Part shown: piece after piece, positions 47,399-57,510 of the stretch
Layout: the number at the start of each line of letters is the position of its first letter
Position numbering within the stretch: position 1 is the stretch's first letter
DNA from: Shewanella litorisediminis
GTDB lineage: Bacteria; Pseudomonadota; Gammaproteobacteria; Enterobacterales; Shewanellaceae
Length of the DNA stretch: 64,000 nucleotides
Assembly: GCF_016834455.1 (NCBI RefSeq)
Contig: NZ_CP069213.1
Location: 2,976,501 to 3,040,500 of the forward strand
Direction of reading: 5' to 3'
Translations under genes and position numbers: made by a program
The notes under the pieces: generated by a model
What the model was told of the DNA's origin: nothing
The model's database searches: none
Seen by the model: only the letters and a program-made list of their open reading frames with translations

Positions 47399-47959
47399 TC
47401 AAAACTGCCAGGAAAAGGCGATATTAACGCTCTGCACTTCGAGCTGTTTCAAATCTGTGTACTGGTACTCAACCCCCAGTCCAAAACCAGAGTGGAATCT
47501 GTGCTGCCAGCCGACCGCGCCAAAAAAGCCTTCGGCGTCTTCTTTGATGCGGGAGTCATCCAGATCGTATGTGATATTGGAAAAGGCCATCCCCGCTTTG
47601 GCATAGACGCTGTTGCCACGGGAGAAATTGTATTGGCCATACACTGCGGCCCGGTAGTTGGAGTACTCAAGCTCTCTCACATCCGACATTACATCGAACA
47701 TGGCGCTGTAGGCACCGCCAGTCCCCTGGCCATAGCTGAGTTCCATGCCCCAATGACTGCTCAGCATATATCTGTACCAGATATCGTACTTGAATCCGTC
47801 ACCGGCATCCCAGTGCTCACCATCACGGCTTTCATATTCCTGAGTACCGTAGCCCAGATTAACCCCTGCGATGTGAGGGCTGACTTCAGCCCGTACTTCA
47901 GCACTGGCAATACCCATCGCTATCAGTGTACTCATTACACTTAAACTGAATAGTTTCAT
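47399..47959 (-). CDS. Small outer-membrane beta-barrel protein (OmpW/OmpX/YadA-barrel-like)
   Basis: A 186-residue protein with an N-terminal signal peptide (MKLFSLSVMSTLIAMGIASAEVRAE). The rest alternates strands (YDIWYRYMLSSHWGMELSYG, YRAAVYGQYNFSRGNSVYAKAGMAFS, GLGVEYQYTDLKQL), ends in Phe (SFSWQF) and fits an eight-stranded barrel. The glycine- and aromatic-rich strands match the 'outer membrane protein beta-barrel domain' family. Cargo or function unknown. Monocistronic. Confidence 0.78.
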   Translation of the reverse strand: MKLFSLSVMSTLIAMGIASAEVRAEVSPHIAGVNLGYGTQEYESRDGEHWDAGDGFKYDIWYRYMLSSHWGMELSYGQGTGGAYSAMFDVMSDVRELEYSNYRAAVYGQYNFSRGNSVYAKAGMAFSNITYDLDDSRIKEDAEGFFGAVGWQHRFHSGFGLGVEYQYTDLKQLEVQSVNIAFSWQF

Positions 47960-48101
47960 TGATTTCCCTATGATTGGATGCGATTAGCAAAACGAGCATG
48001 CCAGAGACAAACTGAATGGTTCCTGAACTGGATTTCATTGACTGGCGATGGCGAACAAATCTGGTATTCTGATGCCACTTTTGTCTCGTATTGGATCCAA
48101 G

Positions 48102-48662
48102 ATGAAGAAATCCTTAGCCGTATTGACTGCCATTCTGACCCTCAGCGGCTGCGCGGGCAGCCCTTCCAATTACCTGGCACTGAGCCCCGATGCTCCCGCC
48201 ATTGCCAGCAGCGCCAGTGGGCGCATTGCCTTGAGCACTCAGGATGCCAGAAGCACCAACAACGCCGTGCGTATCACCAAAGGGGATGAGCCTGCCAAAC
48301 TGCTGGGCACGGGTGAGTCGCCCGTGATTCAGCTGGGCAATCTCTTCCGCCAGTCTTTCAGTAATAAAGGCTTTCAGCTAGACCCGGCCGCCACCAACGT
48401 GCTTGAGCTGAAATTGGAACGTTTACAGTCAGATATCAATGAAACCTTGCTGGGTTACGAGGCCGCCAACGAAATTATCATCAGTGCCTATGCCCGTAAC
48501 GAACAGCAGCTGTTCAGCAAGCGCTACACCGCTAAAGGCACCATGAAGGGACCGCTCAGCCTGGATCTGGCCACCCTGGAGCTGGAAATGAATAAGCTCA
48601 TCACCCAGCTTGCCGGCGACATAGTCAACGACCCCGAACTGACCCAATTTCTGACGCAATAA
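48102..48662 (+). CDS. yajG: YajG-family lipoprotein
   Basis: A 186-residue lipoprotein. The signal peptide ends at LSGC, lipidating the Cys of GCAGSPSNYLALSPD. The body fits the YajG family, whose E. coli member lies next to ampG, as here with two genes between. The family's role is unknown. ATG at 48102, after which MKKSLAVL reads as a signal sequence; a longer frame upstream is rejected for that reason. Followed after 21 bp by the cyclophilin gene. Confidence 0.85.
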   Translation: MKKSLAVLTAILTLSGCAGSPSNYLALSPDAPAIASSASGRIALSTQDARSTNNAVRITKGDEPAKLLGTGESPVIQLGNLFRQSFSNKGFQLDPAATNVLELKLERLQSDINETLLGYEAANEIIISAYARNEQQLFSKRYTAKGTMKGPLSLDLATLELEMNKLITQLAGDIVNDPELTQFLTQ

Positions 48663-48683
48663 CAACGAAAAAGGAAACCATCA

Positions 48684-49271
48684 ATGAAATGGATCATCGC
48701 AGCCCTGATGCTGGGTATGTCAAACATGACTCTGGCGGCCAAAGTGGACATTCAGCCAGACAACCTCTATCCCCAGGTTGAAATGCACACCACCATGGGC
48801 AAAATCGTGGTGGAACTCGACCGCACCCGCGCGCCAATAACCGTGGATAACTTCCTGACTTACGTTGTGAAAGGCGATTACGACAACACCATATTTCACC
48901 GCATTATTCCGGAGTTTGTGGTGCAGGGCGGTGGCCTTAACCCCAAACTGGAGGAGCTGCCCGAGTCGGCGCCTATCGTAAACGAGTCTGGCAATGGCCT
49001 GTCCAACGCCTTTGGCACCATCGCCATGGCAAGGGAGAATAATCCCCATTCAGCCACCCGCCAGTTCTACTTCAACGTGGCGGACAACACCAAGCTAGAC
49101 CCTTCCAAGCGCCGCTGGGGCTATGCCGTATTTGGAGAAGTGGTTGAAGGACGCGAAATTTTGGAAGCCATGGCGGTGGTGCCCACAGAGCACAACAGCA
49201 AACTCAACTGGCCCGATGTACCTGTAACCCAAATCGTGCTCAAGTCAGCCAAATTGTTGCCAAGAAAATAA
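48684..49271 (+). CDS. ppiA: Periplasmic peptidyl-prolyl cis-trans isomerase (cyclophilin type)
   Basis: Proline isomerase of 195 residues. The signal peptide MKWIIAALMLGMSNMTLAA indicates a periplasmic enzyme. The cyclophilin core includes FHRIIPEFVVQGGG and the NPHSATRQFYFNVADNTKLDPSKRRWGYAVFGEVVEG stretch. RBS AAAGGAAA precedes the ATG. Cotranscribed with yajG and probably with the small gene after it. Confidence 0.93.
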   Translation: MKWIIAALMLGMSNMTLAAKVDIQPDNLYPQVEMHTTMGKIVVELDRTRAPITVDNFLTYVVKGDYDNTIFHRIIPEFVVQGGGLNPKLEELPESAPIVNESGNGLSNAFGTIAMARENNPHSATRQFYFNVADNTKLDPSKRRWGYAVFGEVVEGREILEAMAVVPTEHNSKLNWPDVPVTQIVLKSAKLLPRK

Positions 49272-49336
49272 ACTGTGTTTTGAGTCAGCACTCTAAAGCT
49301 GGCTATACTCAGATGGCAAAACAAGGAGGCGATACG

Positions 49337-49663
49337 ATGACACCAACGGATTTCATCGATAGCAAAGCGCCCCAATTGGCTCAGTATGGAAGAGCGTTCT
49401 TGAGTGATCAGCTCGATTATCGCGAAATCCAGCTGTATTTATGGGATACCCTCGAGGAGTGGCAACAGTTGTCACCCCAGGGTGAAGCGCAGTCTGACAC
49501 TGAAAGGGTGTTTTGGCATCTGATGCACTGCTTTGACCGCTGGCCCGTTTGGGTGCTTCGCGGCAATCTTTTTCTGCGAAAGCAGCTACAGGACTGCTGT
49601 GATTACCTGAGCATTGGCGGTCAGATCCCGGGCGGCTGCATCGGTGTACGACCAGCATCCTGA
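49337..49663 (+). CDS. Small hypothetical protein
   Basis: A 108-residue protein from the ATG at 49337, with the excellent ribosome site AAGGAGGCG about seven bases away. It is acidic and hydrophilic in the N-terminal part (DFIDSKAPQLAQYGRAFLSDQLDYREIQLYLWDTLEEWQQL), then reads HLMHCFDRWPVWVLRGNLFLRKQLQDCCDYLS. No signal peptide or membrane segment. I recognise no family. Followed by a terminator. Confidence 0.7.
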   Translation: MTPTDFIDSKAPQLAQYGRAFLSDQLDYREIQLYLWDTLEEWQQLSPQGEAQSDTERVFWHLMHCFDRWPVWVLRGNLFLRKQLQDCCDYLSIGGQIPGGCIGVRPAS

Positions 49664-49673
49664 CTCTGTCCCC

Positions 49674-49700
49674 AAGACCCGCCAATGGCGGGTCTTTTTT
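49674..49700 (+). terminator. Intrinsic terminator
   Basis: AAGACCCGCC-AAT-GGCGGGTCTTTTTT, after the small hypothetical gene and before ampG. Confidence 0.92.
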
Positions 49701-49792
49701 ATGCGGTCAGCGGATTAACTTTTGCCAATCCGCTTGACCCGGGCTTGGCAAAGTAAGTTATTCTAGAGCCCCTTTTCGCCAGTCCGACCATA

Positions 49793-51193
49793 ATGTATTT
49801 ACCTACCGCTGCCTTAATCAGACTCTGGGATCTTCTGGAGGTATACCGCCATCGTCGGGTGCTGGTGATGCTGTTTCTGGGGTTCTCCGCCGGTTTACCC
49901 CTGATGCTGGTGTTTTCTACCCTGTCATTCTGGCTGCGTGAAGCCGGTGTCGATCGCACGGCCATCGGCTATTTCAGCTGGATTGCCATTCTGTACGCCT
50001 TCAAGTGGCTCTGGTCCCCACTGGTGGACCGCATGCCGCTGCCGGTGTTCTCTAAACTCTTTGGGCGGCGCAGGGGCTGGATGTTGTTCGCCCAATTGAT
50101 GCTGATTGCCGCGATAGCAGGCATGGCCAGCAGCGACCCCAAGGACAGCCTCACCTACATGGCGGTGTGCGCCCTGATGGTGGCTTTTGCCTCGGCAACG
50201 CAGGACATAGTGATAGATGCCTTTCGCATTGAATCTGCCCCCCAGGAGATGCAGGCGGCCTTGGCGGCTGCTTATCAAATTGGCTATCGCTCGGCCATGA
50301 TTATTGCCACCGCAGGAGCCCTGACCATTGCTGCCTGGGTCGCGCCGGAAGCCGATGGATACCGGCTCGCATCCTGGCAAACCGCCTACATGGTGATGGC
50401 GGCCCTGATGCTGATTGGAGTGATAACCACCCTGTACGCCAAAGAGCCCGCCGTCGACCAGGGACGCGCCGACGCCATGGAAGCCGAGATGCGTGAGCGC
50501 CTCAGCGAGAAATACTCTCCCCGCACGGCCGCGGCCTTATCCTGGGTTTATAACGCAGTCGCCGCGCCCTTTATCGATTTTTTCAAACGCTACGGCAAGA
50601 GTGCCATCCTGATATTGGCGCTGATTTCCTGCTACCGGATTTCAGACATAGTCATGGGGATTATGGCAAATGTGTTTTATGTGGACATGGGCTTTTCCAA
50701 AGAGGAAATTGCCTTTTTGAGCAAGGTGTATGGCCTTATCATGACCCTGGTGGGCGCCGCCTTCGGGGGCGTTTTGCTGGCGAAATACGGCACCATGCGT
50801 ATCCTGTTTCTGGGCTCGCTCCTGGTAGCCACCACCAATCTGCTCTTTGCTTGGCAGGCGGTGGTCGGTTACAACATGGAGCTGCTGACGCTGGCAATAT
50901 CCATCGATAATTTCAGTGGCGGTATCGCCACAGCGGCCTTTATCGCCTATTTATCGAGCCTGACCAGCAGCGGCTACAGCGCCACCCAATATGCGCTGCT
51001 GTCGTCTATCATGTTGCTGTTTCCGAAGTTTATTGCCGGTTTCTCCGGTGCCTGGGTCGATGCCTTTGGCTATGTGAACTTTTTCATCACCGCCAGCCTG
51101 ATTGGTCTGCCGGTATTGCTGCTGGTGTGGCTGGTAGAAAAGGTGTCCCCCCCTGCCCGCGCAGATGTAAAGGGCAGGCAGGTGTCAGACTGA
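49793..51193 (+). CDS. ampG: AmpG-family muropeptide permease (MFS)
   Basis: A 466-residue major-facilitator permease with 12-14 transmembrane segments. It imports 1,6-anhydro-muropeptides from cell-wall turnover into the cytoplasm. FLGFSAGLPLMLVFSTLSFWLREAGVDRTAIGYFSW is the diagnostic AmpG N-terminus, and SATQDIVIDAFRIE and YKWLWSPLVDRMPLP-like segments (here FKWLWSP) also fit. In species with inducible AmpC this feeds beta-lactamase signalling; no ampC is in the window. Convergent with yajQ. Confidence 0.93.
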   Translation: MYLPTAALIRLWDLLEVYRHRRVLVMLFLGFSAGLPLMLVFSTLSFWLREAGVDRTAIGYFSWIAILYAFKWLWSPLVDRMPLPVFSKLFGRRRGWMLFAQLMLIAAIAGMASSDPKDSLTYMAVCALMVAFASATQDIVIDAFRIESAPQEMQAALAAAYQIGYRSAMIIATAGALTIAAWVAPEADGYRLASWQTAYMVMAALMLIGVITTLYAKEPAVDQGRADAMEAEMRERLSEKYSPRTAAALSWVYNAVAAPFIDFFKRYGKSAILILALISCYRISDIVMGIMANVFYVDMGFSKEEIAFLSKVYGLIMTLVGAAFGGVLLAKYGTMRILFLGSLLVATTNLLFAWQAVVGYNMELLTLAISIDNFSGGIATAAFIAYLSSLTSSGYSATQYALLSSIMLLFPKFIAGFSGAWVDAFGYVNFFITASLIGLPVLLLVWLVEKVSPPARADVKGRQVSD

Positions 51194-51206
51194 ACCGGGA
51201 CTTGAA

Positions 51207-51692
51207 TCAATCGCGGAAATTATTGAACTGAAACGGCTGGCCCAACTCGGATGTGCGGGCCAGTTGCATAATGGCCTGCAAGTCGTCGCGCTTCTTGCCG
51301 GTGACCCGAATCGAATCCCCCTGAATTTGCGCCTGTACCTTTACCTTGCTGTCCTTGATGAGCTTGATAAGCTTTTTCGCTACGTCCTGCTCAATGCCCT
51401 GCTTGAATTTCACATTCTGCGCAAAGGTTTTGCCTGTGTGCACTATCTTGTCGTCCACTTCCATGGCCTTGGCATCCACGTTGCGTTTGGCAAGCTGACC
51501 CCGAAGGATATCCACCATCTGACGACACTGGAAATCAGACTCGGAACGCAGGATAACCACCATATCCTTGAAGTCCACGCTGTACTCAACTCCGCGAAAA
51601 TCGAAACGGCCATCCATCTCCCGGCGGGTGTTTTCCACGGCGTTTTTCAGCTCTACGGCATCCACTTCCGAAACAATATCAAATGACGGCAT
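51207..51692 (-). CDS. yajQ: YajQ-family nucleotide-binding protein
   Basis: A 161-residue protein of two ferredoxin-like domains. [34 protein letters not shown] is the family signature start. YajQ proteins bind RNA or nucleotides; some bind cyclic di-GMP and act on a LysR regulator. Which applies here is unknown. Convergent with ampG by 13 bp, divergent from the VanZ-like gene. Confidence 0.95.
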   Translation of the reverse strand: MPSFDIVSEVDAVELKNAVENTRREMDGRFDFRGVEYSVDFKDMVVILRSESDFQCRQMVDILRGQLAKRNVDAKAMEVDDKIVHTGKTFAQNVKFKQGIEQDVAKKLIKLIKDSKVKVQAQIQGDSIRVTGKKRDDLQAIMQLARTSELGQPFQFNNFRD

Positions 51693-51830
51693 TTTTTAAC
51701 CCCTTGAAAAGCAAAACAGGCCTCTGACGGAACGGGCCTCAATCCGAATAGAGCATAGTGTAACGATCCGGCCAGCACAGGTGAAGCCCCAAGTCCATCG
51801 GTGAAGACACAGAGTTTTACAGGCCGGTGA

Positions 51831-52253
51831 GTGACTTTGGCTGTACATTTCCCTATCATGGGCGCCTATGTCTACCAACGAAAGTTCCGCGTGAAGAATC
51901 GGCAGTTTCTGTTCAAAGTCATTTTGGTGATAGCCCTGTGTATCACCAGCTATCTGGTCTTTTCCAAACCCAGCTATACCCAGTCTATTCCTCACCTGGA
52001 CAAGGTGGGGCATTTCGGCACTTTCTTTGGTTTGGCCTGGCTCACCCAACTGGCGTTCAAACCACGCTGGTACATCATGTTGCTGGCTCTGGCCGCGTAC
52101 GCCGGTTTGATTGAAGTCATCCAGTCGCGCCTGCCCTACCGCTCCGCCTCCTGGGGCGATATCGCCGCCGATCTTGCCGGTGTGGCCGCCTTCTTCCTCA
52201 CTGCCTGGCTGTACCGCAAGTATCTTCGCGCCTCGAGGCTTGAGGGCGTATGA
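51831..52253 (+). CDS. VanZ-like membrane protein
   Basis: A small inner-membrane protein of up to 140 residues. The core is VanZ-like: LDKVGHFGTFFGLAWLTQLAF, IEVIQSRLPYRSASWGDIAADLAG, with four hydrophobic segments. The start is uncertain: GTG at 51831, ATG at 51858, or GTG at 51891 just before the first membrane segment; the last gives a typical length of about 120. Teicoplanin resistance should not be read into this family. The last bases overlap the next gene (ATGA). Confidence 0.75.
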   Translation: MTLAVHFPIMGAYVYQRKFRVKNRQFLFKVILVIALCITSYLVFSKPSYTQSIPHLDKVGHFGTFFGLAWLTQLAFKPRWYIMLLALAAYAGLIEVIQSRLPYRSASWGDIAADLAGVAAFFLTAWLYRKYLRASRLEGV

Positions 52254-53152
52254 GCCAAATAGGCATCCTGGGTGCTGGCGCCGTTGGCCAGTTGATAGGG
52301 CATCAGTTGGCGGCATCGGGCACCTTGCCCATGCTGATTGACCGGCAGTTGCATGCCATCAGCGAACTGCTCACCCTTATGGACTTAAACGGTAACCCAA
52401 GCACGCTGCGCTTCACCAAGCCCGAGTACAATTCCCCCCCACTTGGCAAACTTGACCTCCTTATCGTTACCGTAAAGGCCTATCAGGTAGTTGAAGCCGT
52501 GACCCGGGTGCTCCCCGAATTATCACCGCACTGCCACCTGTTATTGCTGCATAATGGCCTCGGCCCCCACGAGCAGGTCGCTGCCATGTTAAATGGCCGG
52601 GGCTTGACCCTTGGCACCACCAGCCAGGGAGCGCTGCGCCTAAGCAAATACGACCTAAAACAAACCGGCAGTGGTCTCACGCAATTTGGTCATTGCATGG
52701 GGCCCGCCATGGCGCCAGAGCTTAAAGCCTCGCTGCTCAGTGCCATTCCCGGCAGCGAGTGGGTCGAGGCCATACTGCCAGCCCTGTGGCAAAAGCTCGC
52801 CGTCAATGCCTGTATCAATCCCCTCACCGCCATTCACGGCGTCTGTAATGGGGAGCTGGCAGATGATGCCTACCAAGCGACTATTGCCGCGGTGCTGAGG
52901 GAACTGGTTGAGGTCGCCAGGACTCAGGGCATGGCGTTACAGGAAGAGAGCTTGTCTGCCCGTGTGTATGAGGTCATTCGCCTTACCGCATCCAATCGCT
53001 CCTCAATGAGGCAGGATGTGGACCATAGGCGCAAAACCGAGATTGATGCCATCAATGGCTATCTGGTGAGCCTTGGCAATCGCCACGGCGTTGCCACGCC
53101 AACCAATAAAGCGCTGGTCGATGCCATTCACGCCCTGGAGCGACGCTTTTAA
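52250..53152 (+). CDS. panE: Ketopantoate reductase family protein (PanE/ApbA)
   Basis: NADPH-dependent reductase of 300 residues. The N-terminal Rossmann motif is GILGAGAVGQLIG; the catalytic region includes KLAVNACINPLTAIHGVCNGEL with the conserved Lys and Asn, and SMRQDVDHRRKTEIDAINGYLV is the signature near the C-terminus. It should convert 2-dehydropantoate to pantoate for CoA synthesis. The start overlaps the VanZ-like gene. Confidence 0.9.
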   Translation: MSQIGILGAGAVGQLIGHQLAASGTLPMLIDRQLHAISELLTLMDLNGNPSTLRFTKPEYNSPPLGKLDLLIVTVKAYQVVEAVTRVLPELSPHCHLLLLHNGLGPHEQVAAMLNGRGLTLGTTSQGALRLSKYDLKQTGSGLTQFGHCMGPAMAPELKASLLSAIPGSEWVEAILPALWQKLAVNACINPLTAIHGVCNGELADDAYQATIAAVLRELVEVARTQGMALQEESLSARVYEVIRLTASNRSSMRQDVDHRRKTEIDAINGYLVSLGNRHGVATPTNKALVDAIHALERRF

Positions 53153-53179
53153 GCCACGCCTCCAGTTATTGCGGCCACA

Positions 53180-54055
53180 TCATTGAGGCCACATCACCAT
53201 GATGGCGGCAAGCGCAATCAGCACCAGCGCGGCCATGTCCCTCACCTGCACTTTTTGCTTCAGATACCAGCTTGACACAAGCATCATAAAGAAGATTTCC
53301 ACCTGCCCCAGGGTTTTCACATAGGGGACGGCGGTAAGCGACATGGCCGAGAACCAGCCAATGGACCCCAGGCAACTGCTGACACTGATAGCCAACGTCA
53401 GCCGGTTTCTTACCATCATGGCCTTAAGCTCATCAGGCTTTCTTATCAGCAGCCACAGCAGCAAAATCACCGTTTGGATCAGAATAACCAGCAAGAGCAC
53501 CCAGGCGGCTCTATGGGGGAAAGGCACATCGAGGCAGAGGCTTGCTTCACGTACCCAGAGGGACGTCAGCGCAAAGGCACTGCCGCTGGCAAGCCCCAGC
53601 AGCAAGGTTTTGGGCGACAGGGTACTGAGCCCGCCCTTGCTTGAGAGCATAAACACCGCCACAGTGCCCACAATCACCCCAAGCCAGCCAAAGAGCGACA
53701 GGCTGGTACCAAAGAAGGCCACCCCAAGTATGGCCGCTACCAGCGCCTCGCTCTTGGCAAGCCCGGCGCCAATGGCAAAGTTTTTAAGCTGAAACAGCTT
53801 CACCATTAAGGCAGTAGCGAGAATTTGCATCAGCGCCGCCCCGAGAATAAACCCCAGCGCATCCGCGCCGAAGGTGGGAATGGCCGCATCCTGCCACAGG
53901 TATAACCCGGCCAGATACAGTGCAGCCAACGGACCTGCATAGAGAAAGCGCGCCAGGGTCACCCCAAGCACGCCCACATCGCGGCTGAGCTCACTTTGAA
54001 AGGCGTTGCGCCAGGCCTGCATAAAGGCCGCCATCAGGGTGAACAGCACCCACAT
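53180..54055 (-). CDS. DMT-superfamily (EamA) transporter
   Basis: A 291-residue membrane protein with about ten transmembrane segments and two EamA repeats, from the ATG at 54055 (RBS GGGAG). It begins MWVLFTLMAAFMQAWRNAFQSELSRDVGV, a branch unlike the first DMT gene in this window. The substrate is unknown. The final codons (VMWPQ) are followed by a near-copy of the preceding bases (GGCCACATCA twice, 53171-53180 and 53187-53196), perhaps a short duplication at the stop. Confidence 0.82.
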   Translation of the reverse strand: MWVLFTLMAAFMQAWRNAFQSELSRDVGVLGVTLARFLYAGPLAALYLAGLYLWQDAAIPTFGADALGFILGAALMQILATALMVKLFQLKNFAIGAGLAKSEALVAAILGVAFFGTSLSLFGWLGVIVGTVAVFMLSSKGGLSTLSPKTLLLGLASGSAFALTSLWVREASLCLDVPFPHRAAWVLLLVILIQTVILLLWLLIRKPDELKAMMVRNRLTLAISVSSCLGSIGWFSAMSLTAVPYVKTLGQVEIFFMMLVSSWYLKQKVQVRDMAALVLIALAAIMVMWPQ

Positions 54056-54090
54056 ACAAACTCTCCCTGATCTCAATTCCCCAGAACAAA

Positions 54091-54115
54091 AAACGCCCGG
54101 CAGAGCCGGGCGTTT
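54091..54115 (-). terminator. Terminator of kdsA
   Basis: Minus strand AAACGCCCGG-CTCTG-CCGGGCGTTTTTTG, 31 bp after the kdsA stop. Confidence 0.88.
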
Positions 54116-54145
54116 GAGCATATCACAGCCAATTGGCGCTGTGAT

Positions 54146-54994
<849 letters not shown>

Positions 54995-55039
54995 CTAAGC
55001 CTCTCAAAGAATAAACCGGCGCAGGCGCCGGTGGAAAAA

Positions 55040-56278
55040 TCAGCCCACTAGCTGCAACAGTTGGCCACAGAGCCAGGCCATATAAGTGCCCAAAGCATAA
55101 CCGAACACGGCCAAAAGCACACCTACCGGAGCCAAAGACGGGTGGAAGGCCGCGGCCACAACCGGGGCGGATGCGGCGCCGCCCACGTTAGCCTGGCTGC
55201 CGACCGCCATATAAAACAGCGGCGCCTTGATAAGCTTGGCCACCAGCAGCATAAAGCCCGCGTGCACCAGCATCCAGGTAATGCCAAGCAGGAAGTAAAT
55301 CGGCGTCTTGAGGATTTCACTCACGTCCATGTGCAGGCCAATGGTAGCCACCAGCACATACAGGAAGGATGACGCCACCTTGGAGGCACCTGCCGCTTCC
55401 AGATGACGCAGCGGGGTAAAGGACAGCGCCAGACCGGCAGTCGTCACCAACACCACCAGCCAGAAGAAGCCGGAAGTCAGGCTGTACTGTTTGGTCCAGG
55501 GGAAGTGCTCGGAAAAGAAGGGAGCCAGGAAATCCGCTGCGATATGGGCAAAACCTGTGACACCAAAGCCCACCGCCAGAATAAGCATCAAATCGGTCAG
55601 GCTGGGGTTACGCTCATTTTCCGCCTTGTACTTTTCAACCTTCTCTTTAAGCGCCTCGATGGCACTGGTATCGGCGCCGGTTTTGGCATCGATTTCTTTG
55701 GCGCGGGAGGCCATAAATAGCAGTACCGCCATCCACACGTTGGCCACAATCACGTCGACGGTGATCATCACCGAAAACACACTGCCGCCCACCTCATAGA
55801 TTTCTTTCATGGCCGCCTGGTTGGCACCGCCGCCAATCCAGCTGCCGGCTAGCGTAGTCATGCCACGCCATACAGAATCCGGCCCCATATCGTTGGTCAG
55901 GGAGGGGTCAATGGCCGACACCAGAAGCAGCGCCACCGGACCACCAATCACAATCCCCAGGGTGCCGCAGAGGAACATCACCACCGCTTTTGGCCCAAGC
56001 CCCATAATGGCCTTGAGATCCACCGACAAAATCAGCAATACCAAACAGGCAGGCAGCAGATAACGGGTGGCAACAAAATACAGCTGCGAGCTGTGGCCAT
56101 CGACTATGCCGAAGGTGTTGAGCAGCGAGGGCAGGAAGTAGCACAGCAGCAACGCCGGGACAAATTTATAGAATTTTTGCCAGCTGGGGTGGCTGTGGGT
56201 GTAAAACACAAATCCCAAAATAATGGCCAAAAAACCCAGTACAGTTGCGTCGTTGGTAACCAATGGCGCCGTTGTCAT
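55040..56278 (-). CDS. DUF819-family membrane protein
   Basis: A 412-residue polytopic inner-membrane protein with about ten hydrophobic segments. MTTLAGSWIGGGANQAAMKEIYEVGG and LFYMAVGSQANVGGAASAPVVAAAFHPSLAPVG are the paired family signatures, suggesting internal duplication as in cation/carboxylate transporters. No substrate is known. It lies between sirB1 and kdsA. An ACCGGCG/CGCCGGT stem with weak T run (55015-55032) follows it, so read-through into kdsA is plausible. Confidence 0.85.
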   Translation of the reverse strand: MTTAPLVTNDATVLGFLAIILGFVFYTHSHPSWQKFYKFVPALLLCYFLPSLLNTFGIVDGHSSQLYFVATRYLLPACLVLLILSVDLKAIMGLGPKAVVMFLCGTLGIVIGGPVALLLVSAIDPSLTNDMGPDSVWRGMTTLAGSWIGGGANQAAMKEIYEVGGSVFSVMITVDVIVANVWMAVLLFMASRAKEIDAKTGADTSAIEALKEKVEKYKAENERNPSLTDLMLILAVGFGVTGFAHIAADFLAPFFSEHFPWTKQYSLTSGFFWLVVLVTTAGLALSFTPLRHLEAAGASKVASSFLYVLVATIGLHMDVSEILKTPIYFLLGITWMLVHAGFMLLVAKLIKAPLFYMAVGSQANVGGAASAPVVAAAFHPSLAPVGVLLAVFGYALGTYMAWLCGQLLQLVG

Positions 56279-56326
56279 CCTTTCTTCCCCCTGAAAGTGT
56301 TTATTATTTTGTAAGGTATGCGGTTG

Positions 56327-57115
56327 TTAATGCAGGATTTCGTGATGCTCACCCAGCTCGCGCAGCTGCATCTTCACCAGCTCCACGACAGGATCGTGGG
56401 GGCTTAAGTCGATAAACTGCCTGAGGTCGGCTTCTGCCGCCCGAATGGCACCCAGCTGCTGGGCAATAAAGGCCCGTTCACGAATGAGCATGGTGTCGTC
56501 GGGATGCCAGTCGAGCAGCATATTGCTGCAGGCCAGTGCCACATCAAAGCGCTGCTGCACTATGGCACCCGCCTTAAGCTCACCCAACATACGGCCAATG
56601 AGCGCCTTTACTCCGGAAGGCTTCACATAGGCCGGCTTCATTGGCGCCCAGTTACCCAGCTCGCCACGCACCAGCGCATGTACCCGTTTGCGGTCGATAA
56701 TCTCGCCACTGAGCGGGTCGATTAACAGTTTTTTCTTCCCGTCCCTCATGCAAAGGAGGGTATGGCCGGGCAATAAAATGGGTTCAAGTGGCAAATCCAG
56801 TTGCTTGGCGAGCAGCATCAACACTGTGGCCAGCGTGGTACTGTTTCCCTGACGAAACATCAGGGTGTGTGCCAGACTCGCCGCCTCAAGGCTGAAGTAG
56901 TCATCCTTGGCTCGAAAGCCCAGATCCCGGTAAAACCAGCTAAGCAATGCCTTGAGTCTGGCATCCCGGTCCACCAAATAATGGCTGAGCACACCACCGG
57001 CGATTTCAAGCCAGGCCCACTCGGCTTTTTGCCGGTCCGCGAGCCCCAAATGCGCAAGTACATCCAGCGGCGTCTCCGGCAGGGAAACACCGTCTGCTAA
57101 GGAAAATTCACTCAT
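56327..57115 (-). CDS. sirB1: SirB1 family protein (transglutaminase-like with TPR tail)
   Basis: A 262-residue protein. Residues about 50-150 form the transglutaminase-like domain of SirB1 (RQGNSTTLATVLMLLAKQLDLPLEPILLPGHTLLCM). The usual transglutaminase cysteine position after GN is Ser92, so catalysis by that route is unlikely; other SirB1 proteins also lack it. The C-terminal 80 residues look like TPR helices. Overlaps sirB2 (ATGA). Confidence 0.9.
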   Translation of the reverse strand: MSEFSLADGVSLPETPLDVLAHLGLADRQKAEWAWLEIAGGVLSHYLVDRDARLKALLSWFYRDLGFRAKDDYFSLEAASLAHTLMFRQGNSTTLATVLMLLAKQLDLPLEPILLPGHTLLCMRDGKKKLLIDPLSGEIIDRKRVHALVRGELGNWAPMKPAYVKPSGVKALIGRMLGELKAGAIVQQRFDVALACSNMLLDWHPDDTMLIRERAFIAQQLGAIRAAEADLRQFIDLSPHDPVVELVKMQLRELGEHHEILH

Positions 57116-57510
57116 GATGCCAGCATTATGGCCTGTTTAAAGACGGCGATTTTGGCCGCATACACGACCCAGGCGATGGCGCCAAGGAAGGCAAAAAAGC
57201 GGAAAAACTTATTGCGGTTGGACTTCATCGCCATGATGGCGAGCAGAATATAGGCAACCACAGCCAGGATTTTCTCGGTCAACCAAGGGTCAACGAAGGG
57301 ATACTGTTTGATAAGGAAACACATCAGCAGACCCGAGAGCAAAAGACAGGTATCTATGATGTGAGGCGCAATGCGCATGACCTTTTTCTGCAGCAGGGCA
57401 GATTCTCTTAATTTGAGCACGAAACGCACCACAAAAAAGATCACACTGATTGCCACCAGCGTAAGGTGCAGATGCTTGAAAACGGGATAGAGGTTGTTGA
57501 TGGATTCCAT
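57112..57510 (-). CDS. sirB2: SirB2 family membrane protein
   Basis: A 132-residue inner-membrane protein with four transmembrane segments. YPVFKHLHLTLVAISVIFFVVRFVLKL and APHIIDTCLLLSGLLMCF are characteristic. Its biochemical role is unknown. Member of the hemA-prfA-prmC-sirB2-sirB1 cluster, 152 bp after prmC and overlapping sirB1. Confidence 0.93.
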   Translation of the reverse strand: MESINNLYPVFKHLHLTLVAISVIFFVVRFVLKLRESALLQKKVMRIAPHIIDTCLLLSGLLMCFLIKQYPFVDPWLTEKILAVVAYILLAIMAMKSNRNKFFRFFAFLGAIAWVVYAAKIAVFKQAIMLAS

